This document shows positions 47,368-59,312 of a stretch of DNA of 64,000 nt, piece after piece; position 1 is the stretch's first letter, and the number at the start of each line of letters is the position of its first letter. Origin of the DNA: Planoprotostelium fungivorum. Its lineage: Eukaryota > Evosea > Variosea > Cavosteliida > Cavosteliaceae. Below the pieces are notes generated by a model, which saw only the letters and a program-made list of their open reading frames with translations, ran no database searches and had not been told where the DNA came from. The stretch covers positions 1 to 64,000 of the forward strand of contig MDYQ01000081.1 in assembly GCA_003024175.1 (NCBI GenBank), written 5' to 3'. A program made the translations under genes and the position numbers.

Positions 47368-48561
47368 TTATAGTGCGTTCATGTTGTTGGGAGTGTTACC
47401 AAAGAAAGTTAAGACATATCTCGTGACATCAACGCCTGGAAACTTGCCAAAGAGAAATTTTGGAAGGTTGGGCTCCCACCTATCCATCGTCATCGAATCA
47501 TCCGATCCTCCAACTCACCACAAATGTCCCGCATCGTTCACTCTCACCAGCTCTGCCGATCGATCTCCCCTGCATCTCATGTTCCTGACATCAATCAATC
47601 ACATCACACCCTCCGCGATCTCGTCACCTCTTCACAGAGACTCCATCTGATGGGTCCGTTTGTCTCTCCTCCGTGCAGCCCAATCGCTGGACCCATCCTC
47701 TATAGTTATCTAATGCACTGGGAATCTTTGATGGCTCGTATCCGCCCCTACGGAACGTGTGAGATGATGGTGACATAGTTGTTGGAGAGATGATGATGAT
47801 GATGATCACCAGGGGACAGTTGTGTCATTCAGGCCGTGAAAGTGGACGTAGCTGACCGTGCTAGTGCCGAACGATGCATCGCAGGTCTTCAATCCCTCAT
47901 TACCTCCGGGAGACACCATCACGCTGCCGGCGCAAGATGCGTAAGCGGAGAAGATCTAAAGTGCATGAGATGGGATCGGAGAGTAAAGAGGTGGTCGCAC
48001 CGTATCCCCCGTCTCGCATGCGATCCTCTCCGTCAACATGGCTCCATTACTGAAACCGGAAAGGAAGACCCTCGAGCGATCGACATTCCATTTGGATTTC
48101 ACATCGGATACCATCTGCTTGACGTAGCCGACATCATCGACGAAGACACCACAGCACTCTCCTGCGTTCCATCCCAACTTGGTCAACTGTGGAGGACATC
48201 AGCTACACACAATGGGAGCACTCACCGGGAAGACAGACTTCTCGACGAAAGAACTGTTCGACGTAGTGCCCTCTCCTACTGCCAAGAGGTATCCAGAGTC
48301 GTATGCACCAGTGGTGACTGAGAAGAGGAATGCATTATAATGGCTACCTGTTCGGATCGAATCAGATCGACGCAGATGCACGATCCATTCACCTGTTAGA
48401 CCGTGCAGCCATACTTGAAGAGGATACGACTTTGTCGGTTGATAGTCTTTTGGTTCATACAACCAATACGATCTCTTTCCCTCTGGACGATCTATATCGA
48501 CTTGTTTTCCCCAGGCATGAGCCAACGTAAACCAGAAGAGGAGCTGAAAGATGCGTCGCAT
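47368..48561 (-). CDS. Secreted poly(3-hydroxybutyrate) depolymerase/feruloyl-esterase-like hydrolase
   Basis: Alpha/beta hydrolase of the LpqC/PHB-depolymerase group. Signal peptide MRRIFQLLFWFTLAHAWG (ATG 48561), then SYWLYEPKDYQPTKSYPLQV and WLHGLTG near the oxyanion hole. Next are NAGECCGVFVDDVGYVKQM, the nucleophile elbow LSGFSNGAML, and YVHFHGLNDTTVPWW with the likely acid residue. The His is in VNDAGHLW, and WEPNLPKFLFGKFPGVDV precedes the stop at 47368-47370. The pattern of GECCG and HGLNDxxVPW is family-typical. The stop overlaps AATAAA. The extracellular enzyme probably helps digest bacterial or plant polymers. It is co-oriented with the carboxylesterase, 134 bp upstream of it. Confidence 0.85.
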
Positions 48562-48859
48562 GGTTGAAGTGCTCGTGTCCCTATGTCTTCCAATCGAGAC
48601 TTCCGAAAACGGAAGAATAAATTCCCCTCCCGAAGGTAAGGTAACGCCAAGACAGATGTCAAGTACTCGACACAAGGTCTATGGTTTCTTCGTGACGTCC
48701 CATGCAACCATAGAAGGTGATCTCAAGAGAATGATTTCGTTCTATCCTCCACACTTTAACAGTAGTTCGTTTGAATTGTCATTGTCGTACATGAAAAGAA
48801 CGTCACCTGGGAAAATAGCGTAGTGTGATGATAAGATTGTCACGCCCCGAGCAAGCTCA
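48562..48859. other. Intergenic region
   Basis: About 300 bp between the hydrolase start and a small plus-strand gene. It should hold promoters for both; no motif is supported. Confidence 0.3.
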
Positions 48860-49260
48860 TGCCCCAGGACGAGAAAACATTGAACACTATATCACGTGCA
48901 ATTCGGTCGATTTGCTCTTTATCTTTCTTATTTGTCCATCACATCATGTTCAAACTGTGAGAAGCATTCCATTATCTATCTACAGGTGACTCTTTGGTCC
49001 ATTCTCACTCTTGACGAGCCCATCGTCGATCAATTGTTGTGCAGTGTCCCTGCTCTCCATCAACATGTCTTTACCCCAATTCATCTGAGGGAGGTGAAGA
49101 GGCTCTTCACCTGAGGGATACGTCCAGTGGAATGTATGAGATACCCAATTCTCTCACGCTCTTCTCGTTCTTCACCACCGTAACTGGAGTCTTTCTACTC
49201 GGCTTCTTCGTCACCACTCTGTGTTGTGGAAATTGTTTCTGCGGCCGTCGTGAGAAATAA
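48860..49260 (+). CDS. Possible small membrane protein
   Basis: Two or three plus-strand exons: one containing YITCNSVDLLFIFLICPSHH, one containing VTLWSILTLDEPIVDQLLC and SVPALHQHVFTPIHL, and a final exon SGMYEIPNSLTLFSFFTTV leading into [16 protein letters not shown] and CFCGRREK, ending at TAA 49258-49260, which overlaps AATAAA. The last exon encodes a clear transmembrane helix followed by a Cys cluster and a basic tail. Start and exon joins are uncertain, and the family is not recognised. Its 3' end may overlap the end of the convergent reductase gene. Confidence 0.38.
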
Positions 49261-50471
49261 AATCGAAGAAAATGGATTTAAAGATTCGACCTTGAGTCTG
49301 TCTGCCACGGTCTCGTATGTCTCTGTGGATTCACTGAGGAGATATCTTCCCTCTGCTTCTCTGTTCAAAGTGAGACAAAGTGTACGGAGTAGTCGTGAAT
49401 GTCGACACACTTTCTCTCGTAGGCTCTCAGGTGACCCAGGGCTACGTCTCTCACGTCGACAAAAGAGAGACCTGCGGGAGGTCAAGGTCCATCACCTCGC
49501 ATGAGATATACCTCCAGAAGGGATCTGAGGCATGGATCCATCGATCATCGACAAGATGATTCCACTGCTCGTATTCACCTGTTCATCATCATCGGGACAT
49601 CACACATCATCTCATCACGTCCAACACTCACCTCTTCTTTACTCTCGAATCGATTCAATCCAGGGCCAATGACCATGACCGGATTCACCTTTTCGTTTCA
49701 ATCTTCATCTGCATCATGTCATTCTGCCTCACCACCACGAGAGACCAATGAGGTTTGTTCTTCTCTATGAAATCCCAGGCGGCTCGCTCGGCGAGAGTCT
49801 TTGACAAGAGATAAGCTCCCTTCTCTAATGTAGAGGTCGTGTTCCACTGTGACTCGTCTATGGTTCCTAATGTTCATTGAGTTGATGTGTATCATGCATC
49901 TTGAATGGCATCGTGTACCTTCCACGTTAGTGGCGCCCGAAACAGCAGCGACGGAAGATGTGAGTACGACTCTCTTTAGAGTCTCTCCCGCCTTGAGACA
50001 AGATGCCAAAACATTAGTGGTCCCCTGCACTGCTGGCCTGACCAACGTCCTCTCGGGGTCTTCATTTCCTTTTGCGAAAAAGAAGGGGGAGGCGGTGTGG
50101 AAGACTCCACTCTGATGGATGTTCAACATGGTTGACCCAGGATGACGTTTTGACTTACACATTGAAGGACAGCTCGATCGAAACTTCCTTCTTTCATAAG
50201 ATCACATTCGACGAGTTCTAAACGCTCGGAGGCGCCGGGTAGACGTCTCAAATGGGCTGTCTTCTTTGCATCCTTGATACTGCGAACTGTATGATGATGG
50301 TCAATTGACGTCCTTCTTTGACGTCCGTACCTGTGGCCCTCACTCTGTATCCTTCTCTCAACAATAGGGCCACGAGGTGTGATGCGACAAATCCTATCGA
50401 CATCAGTTCATGTCCCAGAGATGCTGCATACCTGAGGCGCCAGTGACGCAAACCAACTCTCCTTTCGCCAT
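49195..50471 (-). CDS. NAD(P)-dependent reductase/epimerase (DFR/cinnamoyl-CoA-reductase-like extended SDR)
   Basis: ATG 50471 opens [14 protein letters not shown], joined by an intron to [21 protein letters not shown], giving the GxxGxxA-type Rossmann loop. Further blocks: [35 protein letters not shown] and [13 protein letters not shown]. The catalytic region is [16 protein letters not shown], with Y and K in YLLSK, followed by [36 protein letters not shown] and [19 protein letters not shown]. The tail [18 protein letters not shown] runs into a hydrophobic end. This is the plant DFR/anthocyanidin-reductase type, here probably reducing small carbonyls. The last exon is taken to 49195, where it would overlap the plus-strand membrane protein; the true end may lie earlier. 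Confidence 0.85.
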
Positions 50472-50569
50472 GATTACAAAGTTTCAATGGGCATGTGAGG
50501 CTTGTGACAACTACAACGAAGGGAACGTCATGCCTGTGTCACACGTTTCTCCCTTTGAGCGTATGAGGG

Positions 50570-53500
50570 ATGTCCATGTCTGGAAGAACCAACGATGAGA
50601 GGATACCCCCTCAAGCTCCAGTCAGGCTGGGCGCCGCTCGATCACCACCTCCAATCCCTTCGAACAAACCGAGCAATCTCACATCTCCGACCACGCCACC
50701 CACGTCCCCGCCACCCGTTGGTCCACGGCCCAGGAGCGTCATCCCTCCCTCTCCGAAAGAAGATGGACTCAAGTTTTATAGAGGACATGCCGCTTTTCAA
50801 AACACAGCCACCAACGCGTGAGACATCGACATATAGATGAACATAGTCACATCATACGTCCGTTTCTGTGCGGAGACCTTCCATCTTTACGTAATATTGA
50901 AGAATGGACGCAGGCAGATACGAGCGAACATGAGGACACCCGCTCAGCTTCTCGATCAAGTCTGGGAGAAGAGTCGAGGGCTCGTTCGCATTGGAAACGT
51001 GAGAGCGAGATCCATTAGACCAGAAGGCTACTCTCCAGGAGGCAAAGTGCGTCTGTCTGGATTCACTGTGGAGAGACACAGAATTACCGCCTACATCTAT
51101 CTGTGTCAGGTCAGAAATCATCACAGAACATCAAATTGAGATCTCATCTCATCGTACAGGTGAGAGAAGTGAAGAACTGGATTGCCACCATTGTGTCTGC
51201 CGAAGACCTTCACGTGTATAATTGTGAGAGAAGGGGAATCCATCCTCCAACATCTCCTGTGCCCAGCGACGAAGATGTGAGTCACACGATGCGAAGAAGG
51301 AAGAGGAAATTGACGAGAGATAGGTCCTGGTCGAATGTATAAAAGATGGAATGGTCCTCTGTGATCTGATGAATCGCATCATCCCACATTGTATCAGCGT
51401 AATCAATCGTAGAAACACTCATTTCCATCATTTGGAGAACGTCCAATCGTTTCTCAAAGGATGTGGCATGTTGGGTGCGTCATACACATCATCCGATCGT
51501 ATCATCCAACTCACATCATCTCATGCGAATCTCAGGGATAAAGGACATCAATCTGTTCACTCCAATCGATCTCATAGAGAGGAAGAATATTCCAAAGGTG
51601 AGGGGGTGATCATCATCGTGGGTGGAGAGATGATGATGTCAGGTCATCAATGCGTTGAGACTGTTGGACACGCAAGCGAAGGCGAGAGGCTTCAAGACGA
51701 ACATCATTCCTCTCACCAACGAAGAAGCTGTTTTCTCTGACGATCTACTCGATAAAGCGGCGAAGGTGAGATCATCTACAACGACTTAGATATCATCACG
51801 ACATCGTCACGTCATCACATCATGTTCCTCGATCGTTCATCGATGACATGACATCATCATCATCGCATCAAGTCTGTTGGTCATTCATCGCGTCACCTCA
51901 TCATCTCTCAATGAATTCTACAAAAGAACGACAATTGATAATAAAGTGACAGACGATGCAAGATCTGGAGACAGATAACGCTTTAGACAACACACAATAT
52001 TCCACGAAGGCGAGAAGCATGTCTAGATCGAGGAGGAGCACCCTCTTATCCAAGAGCATCGAACAACTGCAGGTGGTGATCGGATGATCGGATGATCGGA
52101 TGAGACTGATGAGGGACAGGAAGAAGAGGATACCAACTTTGTGGAGGTACCCGTAGAAATCCAAGACATCGTTCGTGAAAAATTCTCAGAGACCGAGATG
52201 AAGATCGGTGATGCATCATCATGTCCATCCATCACCGACACATCTCATGAATAGACACTGACGAAAACCAATAGAAGAAGTCTCTGAAGACGAAGAAGAA
52301 GAGACGGAAGAGATACAAGAGGGAAAGATGACTGTAGAAGAAGAAGAGTCTCTACGGATGGCAGAAGAGCAAGAAGAGAAGTTGAGAGTCGAGATGGAAG
52401 AGAAGCTGAGAGTGGAGATGGAAGAGAGCATCAGGAGAGAAGTGGAGGAGAAGGCAAGGATAGAGGTGGAGGAGAGGATGAAAGTGGAATACGAGAAGAA
52501 GAAGAAGGAGAGAGAAGAGGAAGAGAAGAGGGAAGAAGAGGAGAGGAAGAAGAAGCTGAAGGAAGAAGAGGAACGACAGAGGAGAGAGATAGAGGAGAAG
52601 ATGAAGAAGGAGATGCAAGAGAAGGAGAAGAAGGAAAAGGAGAGGATAGAGAGAGAGGAAGAGGAGAGAAAGAAGAAGAGAGAAGAGGAAGAAGAGGAGT
52701 GGAAGCGAGAGAGAGAAGAGAAGAGAAAGAGAGAGGAAGCAGAGGAAGAGAAGAAGAGACAAGAGAAGATCAAGCAACAGGAGATGGAAGAGAAGGACAA
52801 GAGAGAGCAGGAAGAGAGGAAGAAGAAGGAAGTAGAAGAGACACGACGGAGAGAAGAGGAGAAGAAGAGAGAAGAGAAGCAGAGGCAGGACAAGGAAGAA
52901 GAAGAGAAGAGGAAGAGAGGAGAAGAGGAGAGAAACAAGAAGCTAAAGGATGAAGAGGAGAGAGCAAAGGAAGAGATGCAAGAGAGACTGAAGAGAGAAG
53001 AGATAGTCCAACGAGAGAGGGAAGAGAGACAGAGGAAACAAGCGGAGGAAGAGATCAGAGAGCTCAATCTACAACGAGACCGATTGAAGGGAGAATTAGA
53101 ACTCGCAGAGTTTACAAAGATGAACGCCATCGCACAGGAGGAAGCGAAGAGAAAGATGGACATGGAAGAGAAGCTGAGAAGAGAAGAAGAGGAGAAGAAG
53201 AAGAACATCGAGGACAAGCTCAAGAGAGAAGAGGAAGAGAAGAGGAGGAAGATGGAGGAGAGATTGAGATTGGAAGAAGAGGAGAAGAAGAAGAAGAGAA
53301 TGGATGAAGGAGTGAGAGCTCTGCTGAAGAGAGAAGAAGAAGGGCAGAGAGAGAAGGAGGAGAGGAAGAAGAGGGAGGAAGAGGAGGAGAGGAAGAGAGA
53401 AGAAGAAGAGGAGAAGAAGAGACGAGAGGAGAGGAAGAAGACAGAGGAAGACGTGGACAGTATGAGAAGGGACATGATGAAAAAGTTACAGACCGAATTG

Positions 53501-56500
53501 GAAGAAGAAGAGAAGAGGAGGAGAGAGGAGATGGAGGCCAGACTGCGAGCTCTGGAGGTGAGGAGATGATCATCGTGTCATCCATGAAACAGAGTCCATC
53601 CATACATCATACAATCCATCATTTCAAAATAGCTGATGGAGTGCAGGAGGAGAGAATGAAGACAATCAGCGAATTAGAATCAAAGATAAAAGAGGTGAGA
53701 CAAAGGAAGAGAAGAGAATGACGAGAGACAGCACATTCTCACCATCGATCGTTACAAGATCGAGTACAACGACATCGAGATCAAGATCAATCGACTGAAG
53801 ATCGTCTACGAGAAGGTGAGAGAGGGTGGGATGGGAGAGAGTGACGATGAAAGGAGGAGGAGAAGAGAGAGAAGAGGGAGAAGGACATCGTGGAGAGAGA
53901 GGCGATGATGATCGGTGAGATGAAGAAGAGAGTCGAAGGAGAAGAGGAGATATTGAGGAAGAGAATGGGGGAGGAAGAAGAGGAGAGGAAGAAGAGAGTG
54001 GAGAAGGTGAAGGAGGAAGAGAAGAATTTCGACCTGCTGCACGAGAAGAAGAAGAAGGAGAGAGAAGAGGAAGAGAAGAGAGAAGAAGAGGAGAGGAAGA
54101 AGAAGCTGAAGGAAGAAGAGGAACGACAGAGGAGAGAGATAGAGGAGAAGATGAAGAAGGAGATGGAAGAGAAGGCGAGGAAAGAAGGAGAGAGGATAGA
54201 GAGGGAGGAAGGGGAGAGAAAGAAGAAGAGAGAAAAGGAGGAAGAAGAGTGGAAGCGAGAGAGAGAAGAGAAGAGAAAGAGAGAGGAAGCAGAGGAAGAG
54301 AAGAAGAGACAAGAGAAGAGAAAGCAACAGGAGATGGAAGAGAAGGACAAGAGAGAGGAAGAAGAGAAGAGGAAAGAGGAGGAGAAGAAGGGAAGAGAAG
54401 AACTAGAAGAGAAGAGGAGGAGAGACATGGAGGACCTGACAAAGAGGATGAGAGAGCAAGTCGAGCGCTCCATCGCGGCAGAAGAAGAAGAGTTGAGGAA
54501 GAAACTGAAGGAGAGAATGGAGAGAGAGGAGAGAGGAGAGAGTGAGAAGAGAGAGCAGGAGGAGAGAAAGAAGAGGGCAGTAGAGGTGGAGGACATGAAG
54601 AAGAGGATCGAAGAGGAGGAGAGACAAATGAGGAAGGAGATGATGGAGAGAATCGAGAGGGAAGAAGAAGAGAGGAAGGAGAGGCTGAAGGAGGAGGAAG
54701 AGAAGAGGAAGACAGAAGAAACACAGAGGAAAAAGAGAGAACAAGAAGAGGAGGAGAAGAGTAGACAAATGGCTGTTGAGATGGACAACAAGGCGAAGGA
54801 GGAGAAGGAGAAGAGACAGAAGGCAGCGGAGGAGGAAGAGAAGGAGAGGAAGAGGAGGTTAGAAGAGGAGATGGTGGAGGAGAGGAAGAAGAGAGAAGCA
54901 CAGCTAGTGGCCCTCATAGCAGCAGAGGAAGAGAAGAAGAGAAGGGAGATCAAAGAGAAGATAGAGAGGGAGGAGAAGGAGAAGCAAGAAGAGGAAGAGA
55001 GGAGGGAGAGAGAGAAGAAGGGAGAAGAGAAGGAGAGGGAGGCGAACATGGTCACCAACATGGCAGCAGAGGAGCAGAAGAGGAGGAAAGAGATGGAAGA
55101 CAGACTGCAGAAGGAAGAGAAGGAGAAGAGAGAAGAGGAAGAGAAGAAGAGGGTGGCAGAGGAGGAGAAGAAGAGAGCAGCGATCATTGCTGCCTTGGCA
55201 ACAGAGGAAGAGAAGAGGAGGAAAGAGATGGAAGACAGACTGCAGAAGGAGGAGAAGGACAAGAGAGAAGAGAAGGAAAAGCACCAGATGGAAGAGGAAG
55301 AGAAGAAGAGAGCGGCGATCATTGCTACCTTGGCAGCAGAGGAAGAGAAGAGGAGGAAGGAGATGATGGATAAGATCGAAAAGGAACAGAGAGGGGAGGA
55401 GGAGAAGAAGAAGGCAGCAATCATCAACAGCTTGACCGCAGAGGAGGAGAAGAAGAGGAAGGAGATGGAGGACAGATTGCAGAAGGAGGAGAAGGAGAGG
55501 AGAGAAGAGAGCAAGAAGAGCGATCAGCAGCGAACAGAAGAGGAGGAGAAGAAGAGAGCGGCAATCATCGCCAGCTTGGCAATGGAGGAGCAGAAGAGAA
55601 GAAAAGAGATGGAAGACAGGCTGCAGAAGGAAGAGAAGGAGAAGAGAGAAGAGAACGAGAGGAAGGAGAGACAGAGGACAGAAGAGGAGGAAAAGAAGAG
55701 AGCATTGGTCGTTGTTAGCTTGGGACAAGAGGAGGAGAAGAAGAGAACGACAATGATCAACAGCTTGGCAGCGGAGGAGGAGAAGAAGAGGAAGGAGATG
55801 GTGGAGAAATTACAGAAGGAGGAGAAGGACAAGAGAGAGGAGAACGAGAAGAAGGAAAAGCAGAGAACAGAAGAGGAGGAGAAGAAGAGAGCGGCGATCA
55901 CCATCAGCTTAACAGCGGAAGAAGAGAAGAGAAGAAAAGAGATGGAAGACAGACTGCAAAAGGAGGAGAAAGAGAAGAGAGAAGAGAACGAGAAGAAGGA
56001 GAGACAGAGAGCAGAGGAGGACGAAAAGAAGAGAGCGGCAATCATTGCCAATTTGGCAGTGGAGGAAGAGAAGAAGAGGGCGGCAATCAACGCCAGCCTG
56101 ACAGCAGAGGAGGAGAAGAGGAGAAAGGAAATGGTAGACAAGATAGAGAAGGAGCAGAGAGAGAAGAGAGAGGAGAAGGAGCAGAGAGAGAAGAAGAATC
56201 AGGAGGAAGAGGAAAAGAAGAAAGCAGCGATCGTCAACACCTTGGCAGCAGAGGAGCAGAAGAGGAGGAAAGAGATGGAAGACAGACTGCAGAAGGAAGA
56301 GAAGGAGAAGAGAGAAGAGGAAGAGAAGAAGAGGGTGGCAGAGGAAGAGAAGAAGAGAGCAGCGATCATTGCTGCCTTGGCAACAGAGGAAGAGAAGAGG
56401 AGAAAAGAGATGATGGATAGGATGGAGAAGGAAGAGAAAGAGAAGAGAGAAGAGAGAGAAAAGAAGGTGCAGGAGGAGGAGAAGAAGAAGAAGGAGATGG

Positions 56501-58721
56501 AGGACAAGAAGGAGAAGGAAGAGAGAGAGAAGAGAGAGGAGAGAGAGAAGAAGGTGAAAGAGGAGGAGGAGAAGAAGAGGAAGGACATGGAGGAGAGGAT
56601 GAAGAAGGAGGAGGAAGAGAAGAGGAAGGAAATGAACGACAGAATCACACGAGAGGAAACAGAGAGGAAGAATGCGAGAGAGAAGGAAGAAGAAGCAAAG
56701 GACAAAGAGAGGAGAGAGAAGGAAGAGAAGAAGAGAAGGGAAGAAGAAGAAGCCAACAAGAAGAGCGTGGGAGAGAACAGAGAGAGAGAAGAGAAGATGA
56801 GGAAGGAGATGGAAGAGAGACTGAAGAGAGAAGAGAAGGAGAGGAGGACAGAAGAGGAGAAGCTGAGCAAGCTGATGGAAGAAGAGAACAAGATACGAGC
56901 AGAGATGCTCGCTAAATCGTTGGAGCAAGTGGAGAAGCAGAGAAAGGAAGCCATGGCTCGAGTTGTACAGCTGGAAGAGGAGGAGAAGACGAAGAGGAGG
57001 GAGATGGAAGAGAGAATGAGAGAGGAAGAGAGAGAGAGGAGAGAGGAAATCGAACAGATGGCCACACTGCTAGAAACAGAGAAGAAACTGATGGAGAAGA
57101 TGGAGGAGGAGAAGAGGAAGGAAGAGAAGAAGAAGGAGGAAGAAGAAGAGAAGAAGAGGAGGGAGGAGAGGAAGAAGGAAGAAGAGGAAGAAGAGAAGAA
57201 GAAGAAGGAGAGAAGAGACAGATTCCGACAAGAAGAAGAGAAGGAGGAGAAGGAGAGGGAGGAGAGGAAGAAGAAGCTGAAGGAAGAAGAAGAAGGTCAG
57301 AGGAGAGAGATGGAAGAGAAGCTGAAGAGGGAGATGGAAGAGAAGATGGAGGAGATGAAGAGGGAGATGCACCTGAGAATGATGGAGCATCAAAGAGATG
57401 ATGATGACATCGACGATAACGCATCAGACATACTCGAGTTGGATGAATCCGATCTCCTATCTACAACCGATGGCAGTGAGTGTCATGAAGTGATGAAGAA
57501 GCTCATCACGTCATGACAGACATCATGAACTACAACGACGACGATTTCGACACGATGAGCGTGGTCACATCAGAAGCTTACCACTCTGACCACGATGACC
57601 TGGAAGATGAATACACGGTGAGAAATCGATGGAGACGATTCTGACGGGAGCAGGAAGAAGAGGTGACGACACCGAGAGGAGGAGCAGAGAACAAACCGAG
57701 CCTCATTCCCAGGCTGAAGAAGCCAGCAGTGAAGAGCTCTCAGCCTTCTGGATTGCAGCAGCCCATGACATCATACAGAGCGGCCAAGGTGAGGTGGAAG
57801 AAGAGAGGGAGCTGATCGGTGCAGGGAGACAAGATCGATAAGATGCTGGAGAGTTTCTTGCATAGAGTGAGAGAGAGGAAACAAGCCGCAGACGATGCGA
57901 AGAATGTGAGATCCCTCATCATCTCCAACATCTCATCATCGTATCCATCATCGCCTCATCATCATCATGACATGAGATAGGTACAATTACCGGTGTCCAT
58001 CGTTAGAATTTCCTCTGGAATGTATTTATTCGAAAATAACGTCAAAGTTCACATGCGATCCGTAAACGGAAACCTCGTCGGTGAGTCGACCGAAACACGT
58101 CGCATCGTGATGACATGGACATCAGCTCGCGTCGGAGGAGGTTGGATGCCCTTGGAAGAGTTCCTAGGCAGGTACAATCGTCTCAGAAGGAAAGACAACT
58201 ACGGTCTGAAGACACAGAAGGGTGAGCCGTCACATCATGCGATCTCCATCACTGACTCATCGCAGTCTCCGACACCAATTCGGATCAGTGGAAGCTTCTA
58301 TCTCTATCGGCGGTGGGAGAGAGACAGAAGACGGTGAGAACGTTGGTCAAATCACCCAGCATCACCTCCAACTCTTCGGCCACAACAACGATTAAGAAGC
58401 CAAGTTTGGGAGTAGCAGGTGAGAGAAGAGAGAGACGTGAGGGAGACTGATAGAGGGTAGTGAAAACGAACAAGGTGACCGCGCCAAAATTACAAGTCAA
58501 CCCAGAGTTCGAATCATCATCGGACAACATCAAGGGTCTGTTGGTTAGAGCGGGTGTCTTGACCAATTCTCCCTCGGGTGGTGAGTCTTCCATCCTCTTC
58601 GTCATACGATCGGAGACGATGAGACAATAGTGGATGATGTCTGATGTGTTTTGCAGAGAAGAAAGAAGTTGCCTCTTCCATACCATCACCGAGTAAATCG
58701 GCCGTGACGAAGAAGAAGTGA
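50570..58721 (+). CDS. CH - giant coiled coil - GAR (GAS2-like) cytoskeletal linker
   Basis: The start is ATG 50570 or the in-frame 50576 (MSGRTNDERIPPQAPV), followed by a Pro-rich segment. A CH domain is spread over exons at about 51160-51760: VREVKNWIATIVSAEDL, LVECIKDGMVLCDLMNRI, FHHLENVQSFLKGCGML and ERKNIPKVINALRLLD. From about 52270 to 57400 the protein is a nearly unbroken charged Glu/Lys/Arg coiled coil of some 1,650 residues, in two large exons and small ones between, with 44-48-residue repeats at about 54900-56470. The C-terminus has Ser/Pro-rich linkers and a GAR (GAS2) domain at about 57985-58200: VSIVRISSGMYLFENN, then ARVGGGWMPLEEFLGRY. It ends SAVTKKK at TGA 58719-58721. CH domains usually bind actin and GAR domains microtubules, so this is a spectraplakin-like cross-linker in outline. 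The long coiled coil replaces spectrin repeats. Confidence 0.85.
54900..56470 (+). repeat. Tandem coding repeats of 44-48 residues in the coiled coil
   Basis: About ten full modules and two 15-residue short modules, each beginning with a hydrophobic core such as AAIIASLA, then EEEKRRKEMEDRLQKEE and a variable charged end. Units of 48 residues (144 nt) dominate in the middle; 44 and 45 occur at the left. Two blocks of about 170 nt (from about 55060 and about 56240) differ at only a few bases, pointing to recent duplication or gene conversion. Confidence 0.85.
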
Positions 58722-58769
58722 AGATGGAAGGAGATAGTCTTTGAAGCTTGTGTTTTATATAAAATTGAA

Positions 58770-59312
58770 TCAAGCCAATTGAGCGGTGAAGTTGGTGTTG
58801 ACGTTCATGACGTGCTTGAGGAGTAATTCCACAACCTCTGGGGCGTGTTGCTCGAGATCTCTCTGTACCTAAATGGAGATTATTAATCTTTAAACATTCA
58901 TCATCAAGTTGTGTCACCTTCTTGATCTCTTGCTCTGTGTGGATCTGGAGCTCTCTCAGTCTGGCCTGAGACGTGGCAGTTCCCTGAATATGAAATCAGA
59001 TGGATATCATACGAAAACCTTCGACGCTTGGAAGAAAGGGGATGTAAAAAGTAGACATGCCACAACATAACAGTGCGACTCACGCTCATGGAAAAGTTCT
59101 CGGACTCGTTCTGTCTCTGCTTTCTGTACTGATCGATCTCAGCGGAGGCCTCATCTCTGGCCTTCTTCAGAAGAGCGACCTTGTCTGTAAAGAAGACGAA
59201 TCAGATCTTGCAAATGAGACGATTTCTCACCCTTTCTGGCCTTGTTGACCTTCTCTTGTGCCTGAGACTCGGCCTGTAAAAGGAGCTTAACACCGGCTTG
59301 GCTACTGGCCAT
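58770..59312 (-). CDS. vma10: V-type ATPase subunit G (Vma10)
   Basis: Peripheral-stalk subunit of the V-ATPase, which acidifies endomembrane compartments. The start is MASSQAGVKLLLQAESQAQ (ATG 59312), followed by EKVNKARK, then KVALLKKARDEASAEIDQYR and KQRQNESENF. Further exons give RLRELQIHTEQEI and QRDLEQHAPEVVELLL, ending VNTNFTAQLA at TGA 58770-58772. The length of about 120 residues, the conserved LLQAE...KARK and AEIDQYR blocks and the all-helical composition match the family. Three short introns. It converges on the CH-GAR gene with about 48 bp between the stops. Confidence 0.93.

Noticed and set aside
52219-55514. Very long Ser/Phe/Leu-rich open frames on the minus strand (for example 53475-52219 and 55514-53787)
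   Set aside because: They are the antisense shadow of Glu/Lys/Arg codons in the plus-strand coiled coil. Composition is low-complexity and no splice or domain signals are present.
56199-57424. Further long minus-strand frames over the second half of the coiled coil
   Set aside because: Same antisense effect of purine-only coding; the plus-strand protein is continuous and joined to a GAR domain.
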